A DNA stretch of 64,000 nucleotides, taken from contig MQVO02000019.1 of NCBI GenBank assembly GCA_001986395.2, forward strand, positions 434,001-498,000, read 5' to 3'. This DNA is from Irpex lacteus. Its lineage: Eukaryota > Basidiomycota > Agaricomycetes > Polyporales > Irpicaceae. This document shows, in pieces, positions 36,697 to 48,325 of this stretch. Position numbers and translations under genes: made by a program. Numbering within the stretch: position 1 is the first letter of the stretch; every line of letters starts with the position of its first letter. The notes below the pieces were generated by a model, which worked only from the letters and a program-made list of their open reading frames with translations, did not search any database and was not told the DNA's origin.

Positions 36697-37427
36697 ATGA
36701 TACTGGTACAACGGTACGAGTGGTGTGTAGTCTCCTAGTCCCAGAAGGACAGAACTCATGTACTTCTAATCTCAAACAGGCGCCGTGGGTAGGGGATGCC
36801 AGTGTCGCCGACAGACGGTATCATACTTTCATTGACTATGAAGGGGATACTCGAATCCCGGGAATTATTGTCCCACAGCAGGTGTACAGAACCGATGCCG
36901 TCTTTCAGCCATCTACTCCTGTCAAGTTCTTCCACCACGGCCAGCTTGGCATACTGCTCCGGGATGCGATCGCATTGAAAGTCTCTGATTTGCATGATGC
37001 GCAACAAGAGTTGGTTCTTACAACGCTCGGGACGAAGATAGCTTTGCGTATTTTGGTACGAGAAAGCTTGTTTCAGGGTAACGTAACAATCGTGAATCTC
37101 ACGTTTACGATTGACAGTGGCCTGGATACGGTGCGTGGGCCAAATGGCCATCTGTCTACAGTCATACTGGTGACAGGAGACCAATAACGAGAGCTCAATT
37201 GGCCTTCCTGGTTGCGCGGAAAGTGCAAGAATTCTATGAGGTCAGTCATCATACAAGTATCTTAAAACCTGCTCACATTTATTTTGCAGGCTCACACGGG
37301 GGAGCCATCCACGGAGAAAAGTGGGAACTGGTGTATCTCAAACATACCGTTTGAGCGCCTTTCACTCTTAGAACTTCGCCACGTCTCCCCTGGCAGCTGG
37401 CAGCCTGTTCTCTGCGTCCTGCCATGA
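36697..37427 (+). CDS. WPGY-family protein, copy C
   Basis: Third apparently intact member. The proposed start is ATGATACTG followed by an intron (36706-36779), matching the very short first exons of copies A and B. Exon 2 encodes APWVGDASVADRRYHTF, EGDTRIPGIIVPQQVYR, FHHGQLGILLRDAI and KIALRIL. It splices to WPGYGAWAKWPSVYSH, RRPITRAQLAFLVARKVQEF, then a last exon with WCISNIPFERLSLLELRH and VSPGSWQPVLCVLP. Alternatively exon 36615-36713 (VFWTTHLGIKYPHVL) links it in frame to the upstream F-box gene. An unspliced frame runs 36633-37187 but lacks the signature block. About 200 residues; function unknown. Confidence 0.65.
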
Positions 37428-37734
37428 GTGAGGTCATGAAAGGTATATCTCATTGTCTGGTACAAACTCTGGATCATGATGTTGCATTGTCGCAACTTGA
37501 AAATGATTACAGGGCACATCTACCGCAGTAGTGTGGGCTGATTTCAAGGTAGCACTTTGTCTTTCAAGTTTATGTCAACTAGCGTTTTAGGGACCTACAA
37601 TAAGTCTCGCCGAGCCCGGAAATAAAGGCGTTACAACCCCTTTTACTTGTGCGTACACCAGGGCGCAAGTACTACTTTTCAAGTTCCTGGTTCCACGTGC
37701 ATGTCCCGAGCATAGTCACCACAGGACGAACGTC

Positions 37735-38181
37735 CGGATAACACACGTTTGACAGCCTTGAACGGTCTTGCTGGAATAGCTGCTAATGGTACTATGTGTG
37801 CTATCGCACCTCGTAGTATGTCGTGTTGGAGCTGACTTGTTTGCTATTAATCTAGGTATGGAGAATTTAACTGGTATAGTATCAATGCGAAAAAAGCATG
37901 GAACTGCAGAGTCGAACATACGAAGCAATCCCCAAATAGAAGTCAGGGTTTCGCATCGCACAGACGGTTCACGCATTCTATGCTGTGAGCGCATTCTGTC
38001 TTACTTATAGTATCAGATAACCATGTTCGCCCATAGGGAAGCTGTTTCTACTACTAATGTAGGGGCCTAGGATAACCGGCGTATACGGTGACCCTTTATG
38101 CAAATGACTGTGGTTTTTAGTAGAGCTACGGCAGGGTTCGACGGGTCCGTGGCAGCCTGTATCCGTGTGCTCTATCCCTCA
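37735..38181 (+). pseudogene. Decayed WPGY-family fragment, copy D (relative of copy B)
   Basis: Nucleotide-level resemblance to copy B in order: a CCTTGAACGG block near 37757, GGTATGGAGAATTTAACTGG near 37857 (copy B GGGTACGGAGAATTCAGCAGG), AGACGGTTCACGCATTCTATGCTGTGAG at 37961-37988, and GAGCTACGGCAGGGTTCGAC-GGGTCCGTGGCAGCCTGT near 38124-38160. The frame is broken by small indels, the intron acceptor is altered (TCTAGGTATGG, losing the W codon) and no start exon is visible. Boundaries are approximate. Confidence 0.75.
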
Positions 38182-38366
38182 TAACAAATGTATCGCGAAG
38201 GTGACAGTCTAACTTGATTCATTGGATGCTACTAGTAAATCGGACGTTGGTGGACCAAGTGCTCTGAAGCCCAAGCGCGATTCTCTGATCACACGATGGA
38301 CAGAATATAATCAGTTGACACAAATACACATCTTCTGACCATAGCCTCTGTCTAGATACGCACATC

Positions 38367-38950
38367 TCAAGCGGACTCTGCTTTCGCCTTAACGTCCGCC
38401 AGTATAGTCTGACGGTACAAGGTGTCAAAAAATTCTTTCAGCCCGTCAATCTTGCCCTCTCTGTCAAAGTGGATGAACCAGATGAACTCGGAGTCGTATG
38501 TCTGACCCCAGGTCGCGTACGTGACGGCCGAAAACTACGTGAACGGGGTGAGCTTTCTCATCCGTACGATAAAAACATGATATTACATGCAAAACCAGTT
38601 CGTTTTCTTTCTCGTTCTCAACGAAACTGATGGGATCCTTGTAGCCAAACTATAAGCTCCGTGAGTGTCAGGTATGTGCCGCGAAGATATCAAATCACTC
38701 ACGTCCCATCGTTCTATAAATGTGAGGTTGGAGAGGAACGCTAGCAGTCCGTCCTTGTCTAGACCACCAGCAGAGGGGCGAGGATGATTACTGTGATCAA
38801 ATCTACTGTAAGAAGCCTCGAGCATGTATCAAAAGTGAGCCACACGCACTAGTATTTGAGGTTCTGGGAGAGGAGGTTCGATACTTGAGAGAGATTCTTG
38901 TTCTCCAAAGCTTGAAAGAAAGCATTGGCGGTATTGCGATTCGCAGACAT
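38367..38950 (-). CDS. NTF2-like (SnoaL/ketosteroid-isomerase-fold) small protein
   Basis: Small protein of the NTF2-like superfamily, a cone-shaped fold used by isomerases, dehydratases and binding proteins. Exon 1 reads MSANRNTANAFFQALENKNL and SQVSNLLSQNLKY. Further exons give GLDKDGLLAFLSNLTFIERWD, FGYKDPISFVENEKENELVL, FSAVTYATWGQTYDSEFIW and FIHFDREGKIDGLKEFFD, ending VKAKAESA. The opening helix, central WQ-type strand (YDSEFIWFIHFD.EGKI) and terminal helix are typical for the fold. About 130-140 residues over four or five short exons. No substrate can be inferred. The first part is spliced tightly, so exon ends may be off by a few bases. Confidence 0.7.
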
Positions 38951-39683
38951 GATGGAAGAAATAGGACAAGATCAGACACTTGAGAGGTTGAGAGATGAGA
39001 TCAGTGCTGCAGAACGATTATTCCTGCAGCGTATTTGTACCAAGTAACGACGCCGTGCTTACCACAGAGATTGTGGAAGAGAACATTCGCCAGTTACGCA
39101 GTCCTGCGGCACGGCAGTCGCCCATCATAGTATCCCTTGCAGTAGTCGCTCTTCCTCTCTAACGATATACAGTGCGACGCGTACGTCGGGCATGGTCAGC
39201 TTCGGGTTCACAGCTAAACCTGCCTACCAAAACGAATTAGTTGGCTTATAAATGCTTGGGAGAGAAGCCACCTGCGGTGATTGGTAAGTTGCCTTCCGAT
39301 AGATATAGTATCCACTTATCGATGATGCGCCACGGCACAGTAGCTTCTATGGGGTAAATAAACAGCGGCGAACCGTCATGGGTGAAGAAGCTTATGCTCT
39401 CTGAGTGATATTATCGGTGGGTCACATCGTTCAATACAAGTCGCGGGCGAAACCGGAAAGTGAAGTGTATCATGATTGGGTTATGTGAGGAAAGGCGAGC
39501 TGATAAATCGTATGACGGACAGCGGTACAAAGCTTCTGGTAGGATATTCGCCGAGATTCTCGGTACATGATGTCCGTGTATAACGATGCAGTCCGGATGC
39601 ACCCGTCTATACCTACTAGAAGCGCCAAATTTAAGCCTCCTCGAAAAGACATGGTCCGGTAAGTACTCACCCATAACATCCAT
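38951..39683. other. Region with a minus-strand coding remnant
   Basis: On the minus strand, about 39270-39400 reads SFFTHDGSPLFIYPIEATVP followed by WRIIDKWILYLSEGNLP, and about 39120-39230 reads GLAVNPKLTMPDVRVALYIV. Two such protein-like pieces in order, separated by an intron-sized gap, suggest a truncated gene of unknown family. No start codon or 5' exon could be found, so I do not call a gene. Confidence 0.35.
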
Positions 39684-40852
39684 CTACACCAGCTGCAAAA
39701 CCCAGTCGTTGAATGGAACCCATACTCCCACATTCTTATTTGTCCTGCAGTCGTACTTCAGCAGAGTCGACTGACTGTAGGGCCCTACAAGTTCAACAGC
39801 GGCGTCGGGCACGTCCTTGAGCGGAATCATCTTGAAGACCACATCGTCGCCACGCTTCAGGTCTTCAGTGTGACCGGTGAGACCAGATGTGCTGTATGAC
39901 TCGATTTTGAGACGCCATTCCTCCCTACTGATGAGTCCGACGAGGCCGTTAGGTACGGCGGGATTGAACTGCCATTCGGTACCAGAGCCAGAATGTCCTG
40001 CGCAGAATACAGCCCCTTTCGAGTCATGATACAGATACTGCGACGTGCCGCGGCGCTGCAACCTGAACCAGGCTCCCAAAGACCAGTCGTCATACGACGG
40101 TTTAAGCAGCTTGACTGCTGGCGGATATAAGCCATAAATTATGTTCATAATCTTCACCATATTCTCCTTCCACTCCCTGCAATACTCGTTGATCCGCACC
40201 GTATCTGGGGCAAGTAGACGTCAGTCGCACTGCCTACATCTGCTCTAAGGTGTGCAAAGACCCAAGTTTCTCACCTTGGGTAGTTAGGGTAAGCAAAACA
40301 AGGCCGTTCCGGTAAAGCTGCAGCATCGTTTGCAGCCTGTTGTCCATCTCCTGTATGTAGCTCTCGACTGTATAGTTAACGTTGCTCTTGTCAGCGAGGC
40401 GGGAATACGCGGCGTTGTGCCAGTTGTCAAGCAGACCCTGGTCTGCTATTCCATCGTTGCCGGTTAATCCTCTGTCGATCGATGTTAACGCATTGGCGAC
40501 ACCGTCATTAGCGTTGGCGATGTCCCTGATGAAGTCGTCGAGCTCGCTGGTGAAACTGCGTGATACGCTCAGCAAGAAGAATCGAGAATGGCTTGTGTAA
40601 AATGACAACTCACCCACGCTTCGCTGAGTCAAGCCTTGCATCGAGTTCCTTCATCCAGGAGGTGATCCTGTCTGCGTAAGGTAGGATTCGGTTTTCGAGC
40701 TCAATTGTAATGATAGTTTGTTCCAACTGTATGACTTCCTGGAGGAGCGGCTGTAGGTCGTTGGAGGCATCTCCAAACAGCTGCTTCCTGAGGTCGTTGA
40801 CGAGGAACGTGCCCGCCTTCTGGATGACCCACTTGATGATCGCGGTAGCCAT
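39684..40852 (-). CDS. Unrecognised two-part protein: helical N-terminus, beta-rich C-terminus
   Basis: Three exons join in frame. The N-terminal part (MATAIIKWVIQKAGTFLVND, then VIQLEQTIITIELENRIL, ITSWMKELDARLDS) and exon 2 (ELDDFIRDIANANDGVANAL, YIQEMDNRLQTMLQLYRNGL) predict a bundle of long amphipathic helices. From about residue 200 it becomes Trp/Gly-rich and beta-like (WSLGAWFRLQRRGTSQYLYH, GTEWQFNPAVPNGLVG, YSQSTLLKYDCRTNKNVG), ending VPFNDWVLQLV. The WFRL-x(3)-G-x(2)-YL and EWQF pattern faintly recalls one lobe of a ricin-B-type beta-trefoil. There is no signal peptide or membrane segment. About 330 residues. A lectin-like or membrane-active protein is conceivable, but that is inference. 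Real gene: likely; function: unknown. Confidence 0.65.
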
Positions 40853-43380
40853 AGTAAGTTGTGAACTGAGGAAATCAGGAGGTATTGACGATGAAAGGTG
40901 GAAAACTGTGAATTGGCTTCCAGAGATCTGCGTAGGCAGCCTTATAACATTTCTAGCGTGTTCACAGATGGCCTCGGCTTTCGGGAGATGCAATACCTGG
41001 CTGTCCGGCGAGAGGCAGGTTTAGTTGATAAACAGACAAGATTGCGGACAGCGCACCAGTATTCGCTTCCGCGATGAACTGTGGCGCATCAACAGTATGA
41101 GTACCTACGTTATTGATGGGCAGCATACGGTGTATTTGCTACACCGCGCTGTCAGCGCCACCGAAGGACGATGCTCCTAAAATACCAGGTAATTCATGAG
41201 TAGACCGGTCGAGACGGCGTAGCACCACGCACTCGCAGGCCTTGACCAGAGCATTGTGAAAAATTCAGTGCATGCACCCCGTTGCAGAGTAGTATTCATG
41301 GGTACAAGGAGATACGCTCACTTAGAGCGTAACAATCTGTAAGTGTGCCGCACGGGGCGTTGATGATAATCAAAAATTTCTAACAGCAACTCCCTTAAAC
41401 CGAATATGTTGTTCGGTCATCGAATGTAGATGTCCAGGGGAAGCAACGACGGGGTGGCGTGTTATGGACATGGAAATGTACCGGTTTCATTTAGTTGAAG
41501 CGCTGGCTGGCACTATTTGCGGAGTGGGCTTCGTCAACCACCAACGAGGCATGTCCTACAATTCGGTTGTTACGATAAGGCCTAATGATGCACGAAGCCT
41601 GAACGACATACCTCCGATGCAGGACCCACCTGAGAGACCGGAGAGGTCAGCACAGTTTCCCACTACTGTGTTTTGCCGAGTCACGTTGCCAGAGCCAACG
41701 CTGATTATCCGACCAAGACGTCGATGAACAATTGGTAGCGGCTTGTTCTGGCATATAACGGTCGCGTTCTACCACACGATGACGACTTAAGTAGTAGTTG
41801 ACGAGAAAGCCCAGTCGTACTCACCACAATTGATCCGTTATATCCACCCATGAATTCATAGGATGCAGTACGTGTTCATAGATGTCGTGGGATAAATCCC
41901 TTCATTCGACGACAACACGTACAGTAGGATACTCGATATCACTACGAGGAGAGTTGACGTTGGACGCAGGTATTGTGGCCTGTCCCTCATGCAACACTGG
42001 CTGAAAGTCCCAAAAGTTCGTGCATATAAGCAGGGGGCAACTCTAACGAAAACTATTTCGAGCACTATGGGTCATAGGTTCGACACATCACGACTGGGGT
42101 CACTGCTCACCGAGTACCATGACCTATATCTCCCAATCAGATTCGACGGGGTCACAACGAGCTCGATATGCAGTTCCAAACCGGCGCATGCGCAAGAGAG
42201 ATTTTTCAGACAGAGAAGATTTGAGAGTTAAATGGTTTGTATTTCGTGAAGTTGGTAGTCATTGACAGAGTTGTGACCAGCGATGAGATGCTTACATGTT
42301 CGCCATCAAATCCTTCCAATCGACGTTAAGAAATGGCTTGCGATTAACAGTCGGAGTTCAAAGATCGTCTACTTAGTCAATACTAGTCAATAGTCATGTA
42401 GACGCTCTCTTCCTCTTGCACTTCCATGTCCGTCCAGTGTTCTCGCGGCCCAATAGCCAAAAAGCATCCGCGTAACTACTCACCGATTTGTTCTAGATTT
42501 TCTTATGCACAAAACAGGATCATTAATGATTGAGTATCGCCGCGATCAATTCCTCGAACTGAAACTCGAGTCAGAACCTCGTGAGTTCTACAGCTACCGC
42601 TTACAGAACAACTCCTAACCTGAAATAGTTTAAGCTGTCTATGTATCATCGCTATGTAGAACATGTTTCTCCATGACACGCGCATTGTTACGATAGTAGG
42701 CCACACTACCGTCTGGCCGCACGTTTTCTGCCAAGATTTTCACCTCACGACGAGGCGATGCCTTTGGTGCAGAAGGCTTTGTTGATTGGCCTGTGTCGAC
42801 AATGACCATGGCCACGTTCAAAAGAAGCACCCTTATCTGAGTCTTCGCGCGAAATCTTGGCTAGGTGACGTTCAGTATGCTATGACGACCTATCCGAGAA
42901 AAGTAGGCGGTGGCGGCGACGCGACGTCTTGGCGCATCGAAGCAGATCTGTCGCCGTTTTTATCCCAAATCCCTCTCTACGAGGCCGTGCGCCAATCTCG
43001 AGAACGCTAGAAGTCATGATAAGCCACGGAGAGCAGTGCGGGTCAACAAAACACTACGCTTCCATCCGACTTGGCTCATTCTTGGCGTGAGCGCCTGCCT
43101 CCAATTGGGTCGGCTATAAACTCCTCGTAAGCCCTTATATCAGAGTTCGCCTTGTCGAGCTGCGCCTTCGACACGCCTCTTGCCTTGCAGCCGGCTCTGC
43201 TCTGATTATTTAACAGGTCGTCGTCCCGGGACAGGTTCCTCGCCTTCGCGGTCTTCTCCTCTGTCTCTCTTGTGCACGCAGTGCGTCACACTACGGTCCT
43301 TCCTCCTCCTTTTCCTCTCTGTTCCTCGCGACGATCTCGTATTTCTGTTCTTGTTGTAATCCAGTGCTCCCTGCAACATT
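40853..43380. other. Long gene-poor stretch
   Basis: About 2.5 kb without a supported gene. A plus-strand frame 41464-41727 (starts MDMEMYRFHLVEAL) and a minus-strand frame 42639-42830 (RPDGSVAYYRNNARVMEK) look somewhat protein-like but have no partner exons or known family. The last 200 bases before 43381 are pyrimidine-rich (CTCCTTTTCCTCTC and similar), as expected for the 5' leader of the transporter gene. Confidence 0.4.
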
Positions 43381-45323
43381 ATGGCGTCTCATTCACAAGA
43401 CCTCTCATCTGAGGGTACTGGCCCTCGCGTCGGCCGTCTGGCCCGCCGCATACACGGATGGTCATGGCAAGCGGTAGGTCAGGACACGTTGTGCAATTCG
43501 TCTTTTATTCATTACTGCCGTAGTTCCCCATTGGAATGGGTACAGGAGCGGTGTATGTCACCATGTCCGGCATCAAGAGCCATTCACAAGCTCTGACCCA
43601 CGTTGAGACTGTATTCTACTTCATCAACATGGCACTGTTCCTGCTGAACACGACTACACTACTATTGCAAGCTATCTGTAAGTGCCTTTATTTTAAGACA
43701 ACGCACTTCACTAACATGAAACGACAGTGTATCCAAAGCAAGCGTGGCGACTACTTCAGGATCCCGTAAAGGGCATCTTCGTACCTCTCATTGTGAGCTG
43801 AAAGTTCTTTGTGTTCTTTGTCATTCATTTCGGCTAACCGCTCGCTAGGTGCTTTCGTTTGCGACGATCATCATCGGTACAATCAACTACGCCGTCCCCT
43901 CAGGGCACGTACACCCGGGATTCATATATGCATTGTTCTGGTACGCATGATTTGTGAGCCGTCGATACTAGAGCTAAAATGCGGTCTATAATCAAGGGTT
44001 TACGTCGTTTTTGCGGTAGTCGTTTGTTTCCCGATGCTTATGATCTGGTTCAATAAGCCCCATGACATCAAGACGTTCACTCCCGCTTGGGCATTCCTGG
44101 TACTGTCTTTTAGTGTTCCTTTGTTACATAACTCGACTGATATTTTCGTCTCCAGGTGTTCCCAATGGTATATACGATACTCATATACTGACAACAGGGC
44201 GCTGATAACTTGTGATGCAGATGCTTGTCGGTGTAGTCGCGTTCAACGTTTTGCGAGTTATCCCAGCGGACGACCCGCGCTCCCTCGGCGTCCTATTGGT
44301 TGGCTACGTCTTCCAGGGTGAGTTCCGCCAAGATCTCGACATGTCCGGAGGAAACGTGTATCGACGATGCTCATCTAGGTCTTGGCTTCTTCGTGACGTT
44401 CTTCTACATCTGCATCTACATCATCCGGTAAGGCGTTATGTCCGTATGTTCGCCCTCATCATTGATTGACTTGGCAATGGCTGCGCTGTGTGCGCCTGTA
44501 GTATCATGATGGTAATTCTCGAGTCCATCCTGCTTATCACGCCGCTCTACTAACCTATGTTGCGTTTTAGACCGGTTTCCTTGATGGTCATCAAGCTAAT
44601 GGAGCTTTCGTTGCATGCGGTCCTCCGGGTTTCACTGCACTCGCACTGATCAACCTCGGAAAGCGTGCACAGGAAATGTAAGGTTTTATTTGACCCTGAG
44701 CGTTCCAGGCAATACTAACACATCGCTGGTCAGTCTCCCCAAGTACAACCTCGTGTCTCCCATCGCTGGCGAGATTTGGTACGCCTCTAGTGTTATGGCG
44801 GGTCTCCTTCTCTTTGGCTTGGCGGTGTTCTTCTTCATTTTCGGTGCTCTGCCATACTGGTTCAAGCTGCACAAGCACTTGCATGAGATCTTGGGCTGTA
44901 TGTGGTTCAACTGTTGTTATCGGCGCCGTAACTGACACTTGACGAATGATGCTAGGTTGGGCGCTGACTTTCCCCAACGGTACGTATTCTGAGTTCTGTT
45001 TAATGAATACGCTTGCTTATCACTGCTTCGATTTCTTAGTGGGCTGGATTGCTACCATTCGTCTGCTCGGAGACACCTTCGAGATCGAGGGTTTCTTCGT
45101 CTGGCACACGATTATGGCCGTTCTCATGTGCATCGTCTGGCTCGTCTTGTTCACGCTCACCGTAATTGCATTCTGGAAGGGAAAAATCTTCCTGGCCAAG
45201 GATGAGGACGTACTGCAAGATATGGGCGTGGAGAAGAACCGTGTTTCCGAGAGCGAGACCAGCACTTTGGCAGACTCGACAGAGAAGCCGCCTCACAATG
45301 CACACGGGTACAACTACGTGTAA
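43381..45323 (+). CDS. TDT/SLAC1-family transporter (malic-acid or sulfite transporter-like)
   Basis: Integral plasma-membrane transporter of the tellurite-resistance/dicarboxylate family (PF03595), which includes yeast Ssu1 (sulfite), Mae1 (malate) and plant SLAC1 (anion channel). About ten membrane helices are spread over many short exons: GMGTGAVYVTMSGI, FINMALFLLNTTTLLLQAI, GIFVPLIVLSFATIIIGTIN, YVFAVVVCFPMLMIWFN, LGVLLVGYVFQGLGFFVTFF, GFTALALINLG, VMAGLLLFGLAVFFFIFG, WALTFPNVGW and HTIMAVLMCIVWLVLFTL. The family hallmarks FPIGMGTGA, PPGFTA and FPNVG are intact. The hydrophilic C-terminus ends HGYNYV. A start at 43381 gives a normal cytosolic N-terminus (MASHSQDLSSEGTG). The substrate cannot be fixed from the sequence. 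Confidence 0.92.
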
Positions 45324-46943
45324 GGTGTTGTCTGGTGAGCTGATGTAGAGGTTCCGGACGTTTCATTTTCTGCAAGGACATTTTCTAGACTAGATAGAGC
45401 ACTGCGATTTGCATACATAGATTTTCTTCGTTTGCACCTCCATGGACAGATACCCACACACATGCACTTTCCCCTCCTCACCGTCATACATTCACGTACA
45501 TAGATATAGAGAGACATATGGACTCTGGTAGCTACATACCGTCTTCACTATATAATCGCTCTCCGACTCGAGCCTCCGGGCATCATCGTATCATAGGACT
45601 CACCGCCACACCTACTTACGCTGTTACAGCCCGAATGCAGCCTACTTCTTACTCCACTTCGCCTCCTTTTCTCGCGCTTGGCCTTAGAAACAGGTGTGTC
45701 TTCCGCTGCAGCTAGCTACTGAAGTACTGACATCCTGCTGCTTCGCGGAAGTGCTGCCAAACGAAATATATTGTAGAATCCTCATTACTGCGGTTTGCAG
45801 AAAGATATGGAATCAACGTTTTTCGCGTATCCCGGCGTTTAGACCACATGATGTATTGATGGCACGTGCACGGGGCATTTTCAGGCTCCGCTACTTATCT
45901 CAAGCTCGGGACACGTTGTGTTTGTATCTTCGCACTACTGTAGTGAGCCCACTCATGGAAAACTCACTCGAGAGCACCCATATATACTCTTAGACAAGAG
46001 AATCAGAAATTTGTGCTATAATCATCCGACTACGGTCTACGAACATGTACTCATTCCTCGATGTTCAAGTTCTCTGTAGTTGACAGTGTACTCATTTGGG
46101 GCCCTAATCACTCGATTCTTGCGTGAATATTATACACAATGAATTAGAATGCCATGAGCTAGATTCTATCAAGCTGGTGAACATGTACACCAACTCATTC
46201 AGCTAACTCTTTCTATATCGCTACTACAAGTGAAACTCCGACAGTTGCCATCTACCGAAGCCGACGGAACTGTCGGCGTTCAGCGCTAACGTGCCTTAAC
46301 GCCCGCGTAGCGCTGGATGCGAAAAAAGTTAGATTCCATATCATTCTGCAAACCGCAGTAATTATTTCGAACTGTATTAATTAGCCCTTGTAGGGGACTT
46401 AGCAATCTAGATTGGATGACTTATCTACGGGCGCTCTGGTGTTTCCGTCCTTCCTTTCGACCTTACCTGAGTCGTGAGTCGATGTGCGGTGAGGAATTTA
46501 TGTCTGTTACGTTTCACTCTCCCGCCGTGCTAGTAGCGATGAGGTTGAAGTGACTCACTGGAGTCACGCATTGGCTTACAGTGGCTGAACCAGAAATGGA
46601 GGCCAACGATGCGGCCATGGGTTTGGTCTTTGCACTAGTAGCAGGTTGGTACAAAACTCCGAGCTCACTGTTCAAACGTTCATACTTTCCCCTCATGGTG
46701 ATAGTGTCAATTCCAGTCGCGTACTCATCCAATATGCAGAGCTTATTCTAGTCCTTCCTTCGCAATATCCCTCGGGCCAACGATGTTGTATTCGTTCAAT
46801 AATAATGGCTAGCCAGCGAAATGGGACCGCAAAGCACGTAGCTCAGCCGTGTTATTGTGTCACGCAACCCGAAAGATGAAGGTATGCTTTCATTCATTTA
46901 TCTCCTCGTCACTATGTTACCTAACTACCTCGCCAGCTTTACA
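45324..46943. other. Intergenic region with a possible F-box remnant
   Basis: A plus-strand frame at 45694-45993 includes EVLPNEIYCRILITAVCRKI, which resembles the first half of an F-box, followed by unremarkable sequence to a stop. No start exon or downstream repeats are visible, so at most a gene fragment. The rest shows no gene; the 3' flank of the RlpA-like gene is at the right end. Confidence 0.35.
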
Positions 46944-47544
46944 TTATGCTCCTGTCCAAATAACTTGAATACGACCCAAATCCGGACTAGCGAGATCATT
47001 GAAGGCTGCTGGAGACAGGTCAAGGTCTAGCAAGCCACACCCAGGGCATGAGTCCACGACCTTGACTTTCGTCGACTTTCCCTTGACTGAGTTGCACAGT
47101 CAGTACATCAAGCTCAACAGTTGCACGTGAAAAGCGTACAGGATACCGTGAGTGTCTTCCCACAAATCGGGTTCCTAATACAGACTGATGAGCTCTCAGG
47201 ACAGAATAGGTTAGCTATAGACACGAACTTGTTAGGATTAGCTCCGGCTCCCCTGTTGAATGGCTGGTGAGTACGAGGCTTATTTAGCATACTTAGGGAA
47301 CATACGGAAATGAGTTGAAGAACTGGTTAGAGACGGCCACTATGTGATCGGACGACTTGCTCTGTGTACCACAAGCACCTAATCCAGGTTCAAAGAATGT
47401 CGCTGTCGAAACGTCGTGAGATAATCTTTAGATCGTAACAGCAACCTTGATGGACCTACCAGCACCCTTATGAACGTTTGATGGAGCCGCAATCACAAAA
47501 CCGACAAGAGCCAAGAAAGTGAAAATAAAGGTCGTAGCGAGCAT
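46944..47544 (-). CDS. Secreted RlpA-like double-psi beta-barrel protein, tandem copy 1
   Basis: Same group as the gene at 2968-3622. The signal peptide is MLATTFIFTFLALVGFVIAA. The mature protein reads ATFFEPGLGACGTQSKSSD, HIVAVSNQFFNSFP, GAGANPNK, NPICGKTLTVS, GKSTKVKVVDSCPGCGLLDL and LSPAAFNDLASPDLGRIQV, ending VIWTGA. All barrel-forming blocks and the GACG, ICGK and DSCPGC cysteines are present. Exons are short with in-phase introns at the same places as in the neighbouring copy (48326-48961), so the two arose by tandem duplication. Extracellular; role unknown. Confidence 0.85.
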
Positions 47545-48325
47545 CGTGACAAGAAGAAAAGTGCAAAAATGAAAGGCACCTGGCCAAAGGGAACTTGGAA
47601 GAGGCACGGCTGGGAGAGGTCAACTCTGAAGAATTCGGCGTACGGTCTCACCGCCCTTTATATACTTCACAGGTCCGGATACAACAATAGCACTCCGATA
47701 GCGCTTCAAGCCTCAGGTTCGGTCGAGGCCGCGCTGTGCGTCAAAGTGACGCATCCAAAGCGTTCCAGCTCATCGCGATCAAACAGTTGATTCGCATGAA
47801 ACTTGTCGGCTGGGCGGCCTCACAAACCTCTATCAAAGGTGCATAGCAAGTCATCTGGTCTTGACTGGTCGATGTGTACTTACGTGCGCTATGCTACACG
47901 TAGGCACTCGCCGAGGACATCTAGGTCCTGCCTCCAGACACATGTGAGACGCTCCATCATGCATCATGCTGGGCCGGCGAGCGATACTACTCTGTAACGT
48001 GATGTGTAGTATGATCGTGCATACTTATTAAAACTGGTCGTATTCGGAAACGGTGATCACCCTCTCTTTGTGGACACAACTATCATCGACAGACCCAGGC
48101 GCGTGTGTTGGCACTGCCAGTGGTCGAGATTAGTACTCAGGTGAGTGTGAGGTTCTATACTATATAGACCACTTACATCGAAGGCTAACTTCAGGCTTCG
48201 GTCGTCACACCTTCGTATACGTAGGTCAGAGTCACACACTCGATCCCCGGGATGCAAGCATCGATGATCAATTCCTTGATGCATTTCATCATGGTACAGC
48301 ACAACAAGACCCGTGAAGTGTACAT
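47545..48325. other. Spacer between tandem RlpA-like genes
   Basis: Contains the promoter of the minus-strand gene at 46944-47544 and the 3' flank of its neighbour. A T-poor frame at 47569-47997 shows no known motif. TATATA-like sequence occurs near 47659 (TTTATATAC), about 115 bases upstream of the start codon at 47544, and could be a TATA box. Confidence 0.45.

Noticed and set aside
36633..37187. Unspliced 184-codon frame as the WPGY copy C gene
   Set aside because: It begins at TTG, not ATG, and reads through an intron, so it lacks the WPGY block and the WQPVL ending.
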